A stretch of DNA of 54,662 nucleotides from Clostridia bacterium. Its GTDB lineage: Bacteria; Bacillota; Clostridia; Oscillospirales; Acutalibacteraceae. The notes beneath the pieces are model-generated. The model was not told where the DNA came from. It worked only from the letters and a program-made list of their open reading frames with translations, and searched no databases. The position numbers were made by a program, and so were the translations under genes. Numbering within the stretch: the stretch's first letter is position 1; each line of letters starts with the position of its first letter. Where the stretch lies: the NCBI GenBank assembly GCA_017414965.1, contig JAFQJL010000017.1:1-54662 (forward strand), in the 5' to 3' direction. Shown here piece after piece: positions 41,990 through 49,998 of this stretch.

Positions 41990-43408
41990 ATGAGCGAATA
42001 CGTGGTGTTGGCGCTGGATATCGGCGCCAGCAACGGCCGAGGGGTTCTCGGCTTTTACGACGCCGATAAAAAGCTGTTAAAGACACGGGAGGTCCACCGG
42101 TTTTTCCACCGGCACGTCCGAACGGACACCGGCATTTACTGGGACTACGTGACCATCTATAACAATATGCTCGAAGCGCTGCGGATCTGCCGCAAGCAAG
42201 GCGTGAAGCTCGATTGCATCGCCATCGATACGTGGGCGCAGGATTACGCCTACATCGGCAAGGGCGGCGAGGTGCTGGGTCTGCCGCGGTGCTACCGCGA
42301 TCCGGTCAACACCACCCACGGCGACGATCTGGAGCGTCTGCTCGGCAAAACCAAAGAGGAGCTGTATATGCACAGCGGCGCCAAGATCGGCAACATCATG
42401 ACCGGTCGCCAGCTGTATCACGATCGGCAATACCTGCCGGAGCTGTTTGACGGCGCGAAATACTGGGTGTATATGCCGTATCTGTTTGTGTATCTGCTGT
42501 CCGGTACAGCCGGCTGCGATGTGACGTTGCCGTCCATTGCGGGACTGTTGAATATCGCTACCGGCGAGCTGTGTGCGGAGCATGCCGAAAAGATCGGCAT
42601 CGCGGATAAAACGCCGCCGCTGTTTAAAAACGGCACAGTGATGGCGCACACCGGTAAGACGGTGTTGGAGATGACCGGCTACGACGCGGTGCCGATCGCG
42701 TGCATTGACGCGCACGACACCAGCAGCGCGGTGAGCGCGATTCCGGATGCGGACGAGTTTATGTGGATCAGCAGCGGCACCTCCAATATGCTGGGCACCA
42801 TCACCAAGGAAGCGCACGTGAACAAAGCGCTGTACGATATCGGGTATCACACCGCGGTGCAGGGCGACGGTCGTTATTGCGTGATGTGCGGCGTGGCCGG
42901 CATGTACTACATCCAGCAATGTATGAATCGCTGGCAGGACGAGGGGAAAAACGTCTCCTACGAGGGTATGACCGCCTACGCGCTGGAGCATGAAAGCGAC
43001 GTGTGGTTCCGGTTTGAGGACGTGCCGTCGGGCGTGGCGGATATGCCGTCGGCGCTTCGGGCGGCGTGCGAGAAAAACGGGTTTGCCGCGCCGGAAACGC
43101 CGGAGGATCTGTACGTGGCGTTTGCCAACAGCTTGGCTCGCGGAACGGCGGAAAAGCTGTTGGAGCTGGAAGCGGTAATGGGCAAAACGTTCGATAAATT
43201 GTACGTGGTCGGCGGCGGCTCCAAGGCGCTGGCGGTCAACAAACAGGTCGCCGAACGCACCGGCAAAGAGCTATACGTCGGTTTGAGCGAGGCGTCCTCG
43301 CTGGGCAACCTGCTCGCGCAGCTGATCGCGATCGGCGCGATCCGTCGCGAGGAAGCCGCGGATATCACGCGGCGCTCGTTTGAGATCAACCGTTTCTTCG
43401 CGAAATAA
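41990..43408 (+). CDS. FGGY-family carbohydrate kinase (rhamnulokinase-like)
   Basis: A 472-residue sugar kinase. LALDIGASNGRGVLGFY is the N-terminal phosphate loop, WAQDYAYIGKGGEVLGLPRCYRD holds the substrate region, and IDAHDTSSAVSAI, MWISSGTSNMLG and VVGGGSKALAVNKQVAERTG complete the FGGY fold. The D-IGASNGR start and the H-DT-SAV segment resemble rhamnulokinase (RhaB). The start at 41990 follows AGGAGGGAAATT. It is the first gene of a plus-strand unit with three amidohydrolase-like genes. The true substrate is unknown; no aldolase or transporter is present. Confidence 0.85.
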   Translation: MSEYVVLALDIGASNGRGVLGFYDADKKLLKTREVHRFFHRHVRTDTGIYWDYVTIYNNMLEALRICRKQGVKLDCIAIDTWAQDYAYIGKGGEVLGLPRCYRDPVNTTHGDDLERLLGKTKEELYMHSGAKIGNIMTGRQLYHDRQYLPELFDGAKYWVYMPYLFVYLLSGTAGCDVTLPSIAGLLNIATGELCAEHAEKIGIADKTPPLFKNGTVMAHTGKTVLEMTGYDAVPIACIDAHDTSSAVSAIPDADEFMWISSGTSNMLGTITKEAHVNKALYDIGYHTAVQGDGRYCVMCGVAGMYYIQQCMNRWQDEGKNVSYEGMTAYALEHESDVWFRFEDVPSGVADMPSALRAACEKNGFAAPETPEDLYVAFANSLARGTAEKLLELEAVMGKTFDKLYVVGGGSKALAVNKQVAERTGKELYVGLSEASSLGNLLAQLIAIGAIRREEAADITRRSFEINRFFAK

Positions 43409-43419
43409 AGGAGAACGCT

Positions 43420-44199
43420 ATGAAATTCAAAATCATTGATGCGCACATCCACATTGGTCCGAGTCGCGACCGTATGGTGCCGGATCATTCGGTGGAGCGT
43501 TTGGTGGAGCGTATGGATCACTACGGCATCGAGAAAGCCATCAGCTCCTGTCGGTACAGTATGCGCAATCGCTACGAGTCCGGCTACGAAATGGATGCCG
43601 AGGCATATCGCCTGAGTGGCGGTCGTGTGTATTGTTTTTGTAACTACACGCCCAAATTGTCCGACGAAGCGATCGCCAATTTGAAAAAACGACGGGACGA
43701 TCCGGCGGTGCGCGGCATCAAATTGTTCCCCCCGAGTTCGGGCTACCGCGCGGACGACGAGCATTGGCGTCCGCTCTGGGAGACTGCCCGTGAACTCGGG
43801 ATGCCGATTATGTCCCACACGTGGGCGGCATCGACTTACAATCCCGGGCAGGCGTATGCTACCGCCGACCGCTTTGAAAAATGGGTGCGCGAGTACCCCG
43901 AGGTCAACTTTGTGTTCGGCCACTGCGGTGGTCGCTATGAGGGCGTGAAGGACGCCATCGCGATCGGCAAGAAATACAAGAATGCCTATTACGATATCAC
44001 CGGCGACCTGTTTATGAACGGATTTCTCGAGGAGCTGGTAGACGGCGTGGGCGCCGATCGCATCCTCTACGGCAGCGACTGGACGATGTTCGATCAGAGC
44101 CAGATGCTCGGTGTGGTGCTCGGCTCGGATCTGCCGGCGCTGGACAAGGAGAAAATTTTGTACCATACCGCCGAAAAAGTCTATTTTGGCTGGAAATGA
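43420..44199 (+). CDS. Amidohydrolase-family protein (copy 1)
   Basis: A 259-residue TIM-barrel amidohydrolase of the Amidohydro_2 type. The metal ligands expected for the family are present: H-x-H in IIDAHIHIGP, His in IMSHTWAAS, His in FVFGHCGGRYEG and Asp in ILYGSDWT. It lies 11 bp after the kinase behind AAAGGAGAACGCT. The sequence is closely related to the next gene along its whole length, so the two arose by tandem duplication. Relatives include dehydratases, decarboxylases and lactonases; the reaction cannot be named. Confidence 0.85.
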   Translation: MKFKIIDAHIHIGPSRDRMVPDHSVERLVERMDHYGIEKAISSCRYSMRNRYESGYEMDAEAYRLSGGRVYCFCNYTPKLSDEAIANLKKRRDDPAVRGIKLFPPSSGYRADDEHWRPLWETARELGMPIMSHTWAASTYNPGQAYATADRFEKWVREYPEVNFVFGHCGGRYEGVKDAIAIGKKYKNAYYDITGDLFMNGFLEELVDGVGADRILYGSDWTMFDQSQMLGVVLGSDLPALDKEKILYHTAEKVYFGWK

Positions 44200-44227
44200 G
44201 AAAAAACCCAAAAGGGAGGTCATAGTT

Positions 44228-45016
44228 ATGAGTTTTAAAATCATCGATGCACACATGCACGTCGGTCCTGCAGCTGGCCGTATGGTGCCCGATCAGTCGA
44301 TTGAACAGCTTGTTCACGTGATGGATAAGCTCGGCATCGAAAAGGGTATCAGCGCCAACGTGTACGACTTGGCGGGCAAAGAGCGCTACGAGGAAGGTCT
44401 GGCGATGGACGCCAAGGCGTACGAGCTGTCGGGTGGCCGTATTTTTAGCTTCAGCGGCTTTGGCACGCTGCATCCGGAAGAGGGGGTAGCCAGCATCCGT
44501 GCACACAAGGACGATCCGCGCGTGGTGGGTATCAAACTGCACCCGGCCGGCGGTCGCTCGCGTGCCGATGACGAGAAATATCGTCCGGTGTGGGAGGTCG
44601 CCAAGGAAGTGGATAAGCCGATTATGTCTCACACGTGGGCGGTGTCGACGTACAATCCCAACCAGACCTACGCCACTGCCGATCTCTTTGAGAAATGGGT
44701 GCGTGAGTATCCGGAGGTCACGTTTGTGTTCGGTCACTGCGGCGGCCGTTACCACGGCGTGAAAGATGCCATCGCGATCGGCAAAAAATACAAGAACGCG
44801 TATTTCGATATTACCGGCGATATCTTTATGAACGGTTTTGTGGAGGAGCTGGTGGAAAACATCGGTGCTGACCGTATCGTTTACGGTAGCGACTACACGA
44901 TGATCGAGCAGCGCCCGATGATGGGTGCGGTGCTCGGCGCCAACATCAGCACGTTGGACAAAGAGAAGATCTTGTACCACACGGCCAACCGGATCTACTT
45001 CAAGAAGGAGGATTGA
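44228..45016 (+). CDS. Amidohydrolase-family protein (copy 2)
   Basis: A 262-residue paralog of the preceding gene: IIDAHMHVGPAAGRMVPDQS, IKLHPAGGRSRADDEKYRPVW, IMSHTWAVSTYNPNQTYATAD and FVFGHCGGRYHGVKDAIAIG are nearly the same, and the final Asp is in VYGSDYT. All metal ligands are kept, so both copies may be active, perhaps as a heteromer or on two substrates. The ATG at 44228 follows AAAGGGAGGTCATAGTT. Its stop lies 5 bp before the next start. Confidence 0.85.
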   Translation: MSFKIIDAHMHVGPAAGRMVPDQSIEQLVHVMDKLGIEKGISANVYDLAGKERYEEGLAMDAKAYELSGGRIFSFSGFGTLHPEEGVASIRAHKDDPRVVGIKLHPAGGRSRADDEKYRPVWEVAKEVDKPIMSHTWAVSTYNPNQTYATADLFEKWVREYPEVTFVFGHCGGRYHGVKDAIAIGKKYKNAYFDITGDIFMNGFVEELVENIGADRIVYGSDYTMIEQRPMMGAVLGANISTLDKEKILYHTANRIYFKKED

Positions 45017-45021
45017 TTTCT

Positions 45022-45822
45022 GTGAAGAGCATTCAAGAGCGTAGCGATATTTTCAAGAAACAGATGAAAGAAAGCGATGTGTTTGACATCGACTTGTGGT
45101 GGGATCCGTATTTTGAGGACGGTTTTGTCACCTATAAGGATTGGGATAAGCAGATGGCCGATTGCAAGGCCCGTGGTATCAACGGCGGTATCATTACCTG
45201 CCGCGACGCCGCGTTTATCGACTACAAGACCGGCAATGACCTGCTGGCCGATCTGCTGGCTAAGGAAGCGGACAAAAACTTCTACGGCTGTATGGTGTTG
45301 GTGCCGGAGGTCGGTTATGCCGACGATAAGGGCGAGGCGTACGTCCGCGATCTGATGGCGAAGGGCTTTGTGGCGGCGCGTCTGTTCCCGAAGACCTACA
45401 TCCATTCGATGCAGGAGTACGCGATCGGCCCGATCCTCGACACGCTGGAGAAGCTGGGCGTGCCGCTGATGCTGTGGCACACCGAGGCATCGTGGGACGA
45501 TATGGATCGCATCTGCGACAACCACCCGAACCTGAATGTCATCGTGGAAGGTCACGACCGCAAGCTGCTGTATCATGCGCGTGACTACGTTGGTCTGATG
45601 CGCAAGCATAAAAACTTCTTTGTGGAAAACCACAACCTCGTGCTGTTTGATGAGTACAACACGCTCAAAAAGATGTGCGGTGTCGATCAGCTGCTCTACG
45701 GTTCCTACTTCCCGTACAACGAGCCGAACTTCGCGCTGTATCCGGTGGCGGAATCGGATCTCACCGACGAGGAAAAGGCCAACATTCTGGCCGGTACCGC
45801 CCGCAAGATCTTTCCGCTGTAA
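45022..45822 (+). CDS. Amidohydrolase-like protein lacking metal ligands
   Basis: A 266-residue protein with the same general fold order as the two genes before it. However, the N-terminal H-x-H is replaced by DIDLWWDPYF and the late Asp by YGSYFPY. The middle histidines remain (MLWHTEASW, VIVEGHDRKLL). It probably does not bind the usual metal centre and may act as a partner subunit or with another mechanism. The start is taken as GTG at 45022, 10 nt after AAGGAGG; a TTG at 45013 is too close to the site. It is the last gene, ahead of a strong terminator. Confidence 0.75.
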   Translation: MKSIQERSDIFKKQMKESDVFDIDLWWDPYFEDGFVTYKDWDKQMADCKARGINGGIITCRDAAFIDYKTGNDLLADLLAKEADKNFYGCMVLVPEVGYADDKGEAYVRDLMAKGFVAARLFPKTYIHSMQEYAIGPILDTLEKLGVPLMLWHTEASWDDMDRICDNHPNLNVIVEGHDRKLLYHARDYVGLMRKHKNFFVENHNLVLFDEYNTLKKMCGVDQLLYGSYFPYNEPNFALYPVAESDLTDEEKANILAGTARKIFPL

Positions 45823-45837
45823 GTGAAATAAAAGAAA

Positions 45838-45870
45838 AAACCTCTCGACAGGTGTCGAGAGGTTTTTTTA
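45838..45870 (+). terminator. Terminator of the kinase-amidohydrolase operon
   Basis: AACCTCTCGACA pairs with TGTCGAGAGGTT across a GG loop, followed by seven T. Confidence 0.95.
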
Positions 45871-45904
45871 TTTAAACCCGTGGTGGCGTGTCCAGCCGAT
45901 TTTA

Positions 45905-45930
45905 CGAAAAAAGCAGCTTTCGCTGCTTCT
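45905..45930 (-). terminator. Terminator of the tRNA cluster
   Basis: On the minus strand AAGCAGC-GAAA-GCTGCTT is followed by TTTTCG, shortly after the last tRNA. Confidence 0.7.
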
Positions 45931-45934
45931 TTCT

Positions 45935-46008
45935 TGGCTGGGATGGTAGGAATCGAACCTACCCGGGCAGAGTCAAAGTCTGCTGTCCTACCACTAGACT
46001 ACATCCCA
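45935..46008 (-). tRNA. tRNA-Gln (anticodon TTG)
   Basis: A 74 nt cloverleaf with encoded CCA. Acceptor TGGGATG pairs with CATCCCA; anticodon loop CTTTGAC gives TTG, reading CAA/CAG. The T-loop GTTCGATTC is normal. Last of four tRNAs. Confidence 0.95.
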
Positions 46009-46013
46009 TTATT

Positions 46014-46091
46014 TGGGGTGGGTAATCGGGTTCGAACCGACGACCTCCAGGGCCACAACCTGGCACTCTAACCAGCTGAGCTATACCCACC
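46014..46091 (-). tRNA. tRNA-His (anticodon GTG)
   Basis: Acceptor GTGGGTA pairs with TACCCAC, with an extra G at -1 opposite the discriminator C, the identity mark of tRNA-His. Anticodon loop TTGTGGC gives GTG. The CCA is encoded. Confidence 0.95.
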
Positions 46092-46104
46092 ATATCCAAA
46101 CAAA

Positions 46105-46181
46105 TGGCGCGCTTGAAGGGACTCGAACCCCTGACCCTCTGCTTAGAAGGCAGATGCTCTATCCACCTGAGCTACAAGCGC
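46105..46181 (-). tRNA. tRNA-Arg (anticodon TCT)
   Basis: A 77 nt cloverleaf with encoded CCA. Acceptor GCGCTTG pairs with CAAGCGC; anticodon loop CTTCTAA gives TCT, reading AGA/AGG. Confidence 0.95.
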
Positions 46182-46202
46182 ATATACTTGCGGACGCAAG
46201 TA

Positions 46203-46276
46203 TGGAGCGAGTGATGGGAATCGAACCCACGCGACCAGCTTGGAAGGCTGGGGTTCTACCATTGAACTACACTCGC
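46203..46276 (-). tRNA. tRNA-Gly (anticodon TCC)
   Basis: A 74 nt cloverleaf with encoded CCA. Acceptor GCGAGTG pairs with CACTCGC; anticodon loop CTTCCAA gives TCC, reading GGA/GGG. First of the four; a small hairpin (ACTTGCG/CGCAAGT) separates it from tRNA-Arg. Confidence 0.95.
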
Positions 46277-46309
46277 GTATCTGTCCGGCTTCCCTGCGTC
46301 CGAGTAACA

Positions 46310-46338
46310 ATAATACCACGAACCCCTGCGATTGTCAA
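46310..46338 (-). promoter_or_regulatory. Promoter of the tRNA cluster
   Basis: TTGACA (46333-46338), 17 bp, TATTAT (46310-46315) on the minus strand, 34 bp before tRNA-Gly. Confidence 0.9.
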
Positions 46339-46353
46339 GGGATTTTGGAAATT

Positions 46354-46983
46354 TTATTCCAAACTCTGCCGTCGGCAGAGGTGTCCGGTATTGGCGTCCC
46401 ACAGATAGACGAGTGCGTCGTGCGCGCGCACGAAATCCTCGATGGACAGATCGGTGGCGGTGGCGTGCCGCACCACCCCCTCAAACAACGATTGCGGCGA
46501 CCGCGTGCGGTAGGCGTTGATCGCAGAAACGATCACCTCCGGCCACAGCGTCGGGTCCTCCGCCAGCAAAATGCCGGCCTGCTCGGCGGCGAGCAGGTGG
46601 TGACCGGCATCCAGATGCAGATGCGCCGTCGGTGTATCGACGTCCACCGGCGTAAGCAGCATCAGCGGCAGATCGTTGCCCCATTCCGCCAGCAACGCCT
46701 CCACGCCGGCGCGCGTAAACGACGCCTCGCGATCGAAGGAGGCGTCGCCGCTGACCGTGATCGCACAGCGCGCCGGATCAAAGCGCACCACGCACGAAAC
46801 GGCGTCCGCCTCGTCTTGAAAAGTCAACCGCAAATAAACGGCGTCCTCCGCCTGCCACGGCGAAGCGACCGGCTCGGTCGGCGCCGGCGGCGGCGAGGGG
46901 ATCAGCCACACGGCAATCGCCCCGAACAGGCACAGACTGGCCACCAACGCAATGAGAAACGCACGCACCTTGACATTAACCAT
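46354..46983 (-). CDS. Membrane-anchored protein of unknown function
   Basis: A 209-residue protein with a short cytoplasmic start (VNVKVR), one membrane helix (about 8-29, AFLIALVASLCLFGAIAVWLI), a proline-rich linker (PSPPPAPTEP) and an extracellular domain. The domain has VYLRLTFQDEADAVSCVVRFDPARCAITVSGD, which contains two cysteines, and a helical end. I do not recognise a family. The layout is like the small anchored proteins with LytR-CpsA-Psr or GerMN-like folds, but no signature supports this. The ATG at 46983 lies inside a degenerate copy of the dispersed motif (GGGGGTAGATTATGG), which also gives its ribosome site. It is separated from argH by a terminator. Confidence 0.7.
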   Translation of the reverse strand: MVNVKVRAFLIALVASLCLFGAIAVWLIPSPPPAPTEPVASPWQAEDAVYLRLTFQDEADAVSCVVRFDPARCAITVSGDASFDREASFTRAGVEALLAEWGNDLPLMLLTPVDVDTPTAHLHLDAGHHLLAAEQAGILLAEDPTLWPEVIVSAINAYRTRSPQSLFEGVVRHATATDLSIEDFVRAHDALVYLWDANTGHLCRRQSLE

Positions 46984-47003
46984 AATCTACCCCCAAAAAC
47001 ACA

Positions 47004-47036
47004 AAAACAGGCATCGCCGATGGCGATGCCTGTTTA
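47004..47036 (-). terminator. Terminator of argG-argH
   Basis: AAACAGGCATCGCC pairs with GGCGATGCCTGTTT across a 3 nt loop; on the minus strand it is followed by TTTGTGTTTTT. Confidence 0.9.
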
Positions 47037-47058
47037 GTATAGGGTAAATTCCGAAAAG

Positions 47059-48426
47059 TTATACCAGCGTTTTGACGCGTTTGGCCTGTGCGCGCACATT
47101 GTCGGGGCAGGGGGCACCCAGCACGCGACGCTGGCTGACGCAGGTCTCCAGCGAGATCGCGTCGTACACGTCCTCGTCGAACAAATCGCACACCGCGCGG
47201 TAGTCGGCAAGCGGCAACGTCTCCAGCGTTTCGCCGCGGCGGATGCACTCCGCCACCAGCGAGCCGGTCGCCTTGTAGGCGTCGCGGAACGGCAGCCCCT
47301 TGGACACCAGATAATCCGCGCAATCGGTGGCGTTGATAAAGCCGCCGGCCGCCGCCTTGCGCATATTTTCCGGTTTGACGGTCATGGTGTCGATCATCGG
47401 CGTGAACGCCGTCAGGCACATTTTTACCGTGTCGCAGGCGTCAAAGATTGCTTCTTTGTCCTCCTGCATATCCTTGTTGTATGCCAGCGGCAAGCCCTTC
47501 AGCGCCGTGAGCAGGGTCATCAGATCGCCGAACACGCGCCCCGATTTGCCGCGCACCAGCTCGGCGATGTCGGGGTTTTTCTTTTGTGGCATAATGGACG
47601 AGCCGGTGGAAAACGCGTCGTCCAGCTCGATAAACCGAAATTCCCACGAACACCAGAGGATGATCTCCTCCGAAAAGCGCGAGAGATGCACCATTACCAG
47701 CGACAGCGCTGCGGCCAATTCCACGCAGAAATCGCGGTCGGACACGCCGTCCAAGGAGTTTTGCGACACGCCGGACATACCGAGCGTCTTGGCGACGGCT
47801 TCGCGGTCAAGCGGATAGGTAGTGCCGGCGAGCGCGCCGCTGCCAAGCGGCGAGACGTTCAAGCGCTTGGCGACGTCGTCCAAGCGGTCGATGTCGCGCA
47901 GCAGCATCTCTGCGTAAGCCAGCAGATGATGCCCGAACGTGATGGGCTGCGCGCGTTGCATATGGGTGTAGCCCGGCATAATGGTGTCGGCGTATTGCTC
48001 TGCCTTATCGGCGAGAACGCCGACCAGCTCGGCCAACTGCGCGCGCAGATCGGCCACCTCGTGCCGCAGATACAGCCGCACGTCCAGCGCCACCTGATCG
48101 TTCCGGCTACGGCCGGTGTGCAGGCGCTTGCCGGCATCGCCGATGCGCGCCGTTAACGTCTGTTCCACAAAGGTGTGGATATCCTCGGCGTTCGGATCGA
48201 TGGTCAGCTTGCCGGTTTGCAGATCCTCCAGAATGCCGGTCAATCCGTCGGTAATGGCGGCGCCGTCCGCCGCGGACACGATGCCCTGCGCGGTCAGCAT
48301 CGCCACGTGCGCCAGACTGCCGGTAATATCGTCCGCCGCCATGCGGCAATCGAACGAAATGGAGGAGTTAAAATCGTTGGTTTTTTTGTCGACTTCCTTG
48401 GAAAACCGACCTTCCCACAGCTTCAT
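47059..48426 (-). CDS. argH: Argininosuccinate lyase
   Basis: A 455-residue fumarase/aspartase-superfamily lyase (argininosuccinate to arginine + fumarate). It starts KLWEGRFSKEVDKKTNDFNSSI and has HTGRSRNDQVALDVRLYLR, PGYTHMQRAQPITFGHHLLAYAE, and the signature GSSIMPQKKNPDIAELVRGK with the catalytic Ser. The ATG at 48426 shares one base with the argG stop, so translation is coupled. The length is normal. Confidence 0.97.
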   Translation of the reverse strand: MKLWEGRFSKEVDKKTNDFNSSISFDCRMAADDITGSLAHVAMLTAQGIVSAADGAAITDGLTGILEDLQTGKLTIDPNAEDIHTFVEQTLTARIGDAGKRLHTGRSRNDQVALDVRLYLRHEVADLRAQLAELVGVLADKAEQYADTIMPGYTHMQRAQPITFGHHLLAYAEMLLRDIDRLDDVAKRLNVSPLGSGALAGTTYPLDREAVAKTLGMSGVSQNSLDGVSDRDFCVELAAALSLVMVHLSRFSEEIILWCSWEFRFIELDDAFSTGSSIMPQKKNPDIAELVRGKSGRVFGDLMTLLTALKGLPLAYNKDMQEDKEAIFDACDTVKMCLTAFTPMIDTMTVKPENMRKAAAGGFINATDCADYLVSKGLPFRDAYKATGSLVAECIRRGETLETLPLADYRAVCDLFDEDVYDAISLETCVSQRRVLGAPCPDNVRAQAKRVKTLV

Positions 48427-49649
48427 TACTTGTTCTCCCAGTTTTTCTGCTTCATCGCACGGACCTTGATCGGCAGACCAAACAGGTTGATAAAGCCTGC
48501 GGAATCCGCCTGATTGTAGTCCTCATCCTCGCCGAAGGACGCGGTCTGCTCGTCGTACAGCGAGTACGGCGAGGTGACGCCGGCGTTGATCATATTGCCC
48601 TTGTAGAGCTTGAGCTTGACGTCGCCGGTGACCGTCTCCTGCAGCTTATCCGAGAACGCGCACAGCGCCTCGCGCAGCGGCGTAAACCACTGACCGTTGT
48701 AGACGATGTCGGCCATTTTCTGAGCGACAATATCCTTGAAATGCGCGGATTCCTTATCCAGCGTGATGGTTTCCAGCACGTTGTGCGCCTTGTAGAGAAT
48801 GGCACCGCCGGGGGTCTCGTACACGCCGCGGCTCTTCATACCGACCAAGCGGTTTTCCACCACGTCGAGCAGACCGATGCCGTTTTTGCCGCCCAGCTCG
48901 TTGAGCTTTTCGATGAGCGACACGCCGTCCATCTCCACGCCGTCCACGGCGGTGGGGATGCCCTTTTCGAAGTGGATGGTGACGTAGGTGGGCTTATCCG
49001 GCGCCATTTCCGGTGACACGCCCATCTCGAGGAAGCCGTCTTTGTTGTACAGCGGCTCGTTGGCGGGATCCTCCAGATCCATACCCTCGTGCGAGAGGTG
49101 CCACAGGTTCTTATCCTTGGAATAGTTGGTCTCGCGGTTGATCTTCAGCGGGATGTTGTGCGCCTCGGCGTACTCGATCTCCTCCTCGCGGGACTTGATA
49201 TCCCACTCACGCCACGGGGCGATGATCTTGAGATCCGGTGCAAACGCCTTGAGCGTCAGCTCAAAACGCACCTGGTCGTTGCCCTTGCCGGTGCAGCCGT
49301 GGCAAATGGCGTCCGCGCCTTCTTCCAGCGCCACCTTCGCCAGATGCTCGGCGATGCAGGGACGGGCAAACGAGGTGCCCAGCAGGTAATCCTCGTACTT
49401 GGCATCCAGCTTCAGCGTCGGCCAGATGTAATCCTCCACGAATTCCTTTTTGAGATCCATCACGATCAGCTTGGATGCGCCGGTAGCCAGCGCTTTTTCC
49501 TCCAGACCGTCCAACTCGGTGCCCTGACCGACGTCGCCGGACACGCACACGACCTCGCAATTGTTGTAGTTTTCTTTCAGCCACGGGATGATGATGGACG
49601 TATCCAGACCGCCCGAATAGGCCAAAACAACCTTCTTAATATCTGCCAT
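48426..49649 (-). CDS. argG: Argininosuccinate synthase
   Basis: A 407-residue enzyme (citrulline + Asp + ATP to argininosuccinate). The PP-loop [17 protein letters not shown] opens the protein; [36 protein letters not shown] and [15 protein letters not shown] follow. The start at 49649 is behind GGGAGGAATTCATT; the frame runs upstream into the promoter. An ARG box lies just upstream of the promoter, so ArgR control is expected. It is followed by argH in the same unit. Confidence 0.97.
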   Translation of the reverse strand: MADIKKVVLAYSGGLDTSIIIPWLKENYNNCEVVCVSGDVGQGTELDGLEEKALATGASKLIVMDLKKEFVEDYIWPTLKLDAKYEDYLLGTSFARPCIAEHLAKVALEEGADAICHGCTGKGNDQVRFELTLKAFAPDLKIIAPWREWDIKSREEEIEYAEAHNIPLKINRETNYSKDKNLWHLSHEGMDLEDPANEPLYNKDGFLEMGVSPEMAPDKPTYVTIHFEKGIPTAVDGVEMDGVSLIEKLNELGGKNGIGLLDVVENRLVGMKSRGVYETPGGAILYKAHNVLETITLDKESAHFKDIVAQKMADIVYNGQWFTPLREALCAFSDKLQETVTGDVKLKLYKGNMINAGVTSPYSLYDEQTASFGEDEDYNQADSAGFINLFGLPIKVRAMKQKNWENK

Positions 49650-49692
49650 AATGAATTCCTCCCTCGCAAACGCGATGTGATTTATGTATTCC

Positions 49693-49720
49693 ATTATACA
49701 CCCTCTCCGCCAAAATGCAA
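49693..49720 (-). promoter_or_regulatory. argG promoter
   Basis: TTGCAT (49715-49720), 16 bp, TATAAT (49693-49698) on the minus strand, 43 bp before argG. Confidence 0.8.
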
Positions 49721-49728
49721 GAGGAAAA

Positions 49729-49746
49729 TGTGAATAATTATTCGAA
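49729..49746. promoter_or_regulatory. ARG box (ArgR/AhrC operator)
   Basis: TGTGAATAATTATTCGAA is near-perfectly palindromic and matches the consensus TGAAT-ATTCA, 8 bp upstream of the argG -35. Confidence 0.7.
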
Positions 49747-49852
49747 TTTGAAAAAATCGTCAAAATCGTCAAAAACGCGGAGTGTTAATTGTGTAGAGTC
49801 TGTCAGAATAGTGAATACGCGATGTATAAAAACGGAAAATATGCAACAATAA

Positions 49853-49866
49853 TGCATAAAAATACG
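49853..49866. promoter_or_regulatory. Second, weaker ARG box-like site
   Basis: TGCATAAAAATACG keeps most of the ARG box pattern. It lies in the 349 bp gap between argG and the transporter gene. Apart from the two promoters and these sites I see nothing else in that gap. Confidence 0.4.
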
Positions 49867-49926
49867 CCGCCTGCAGAATAAAATGCACAATTTTTTGTAT
49901 TTTTGGCGGTTTCTCTCAAAAATTCG

Positions 49927-49955
49927 TTGCTTTTAGACGAAAAACCCTATATAAT
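49927..49955 (+). promoter_or_regulatory. Promoter of the Na/Pi cotransporter gene
   Basis: TTGCTT (49927-49932), 17 bp, TATAAT (49950-49955), 43 bp upstream of the GTG start. Confidence 0.8.
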
Positions 49956-49998
49956 GAAAGTACACAATAAATTTCCGTAAGGAACGGAGGAAGCGCAC

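Noticed and set aside
46185-46203. Small hairpin between tRNA-Arg and tRNA-Gly as a terminator
   Set aside because: It has no T-run; it is probably a processing spacer.
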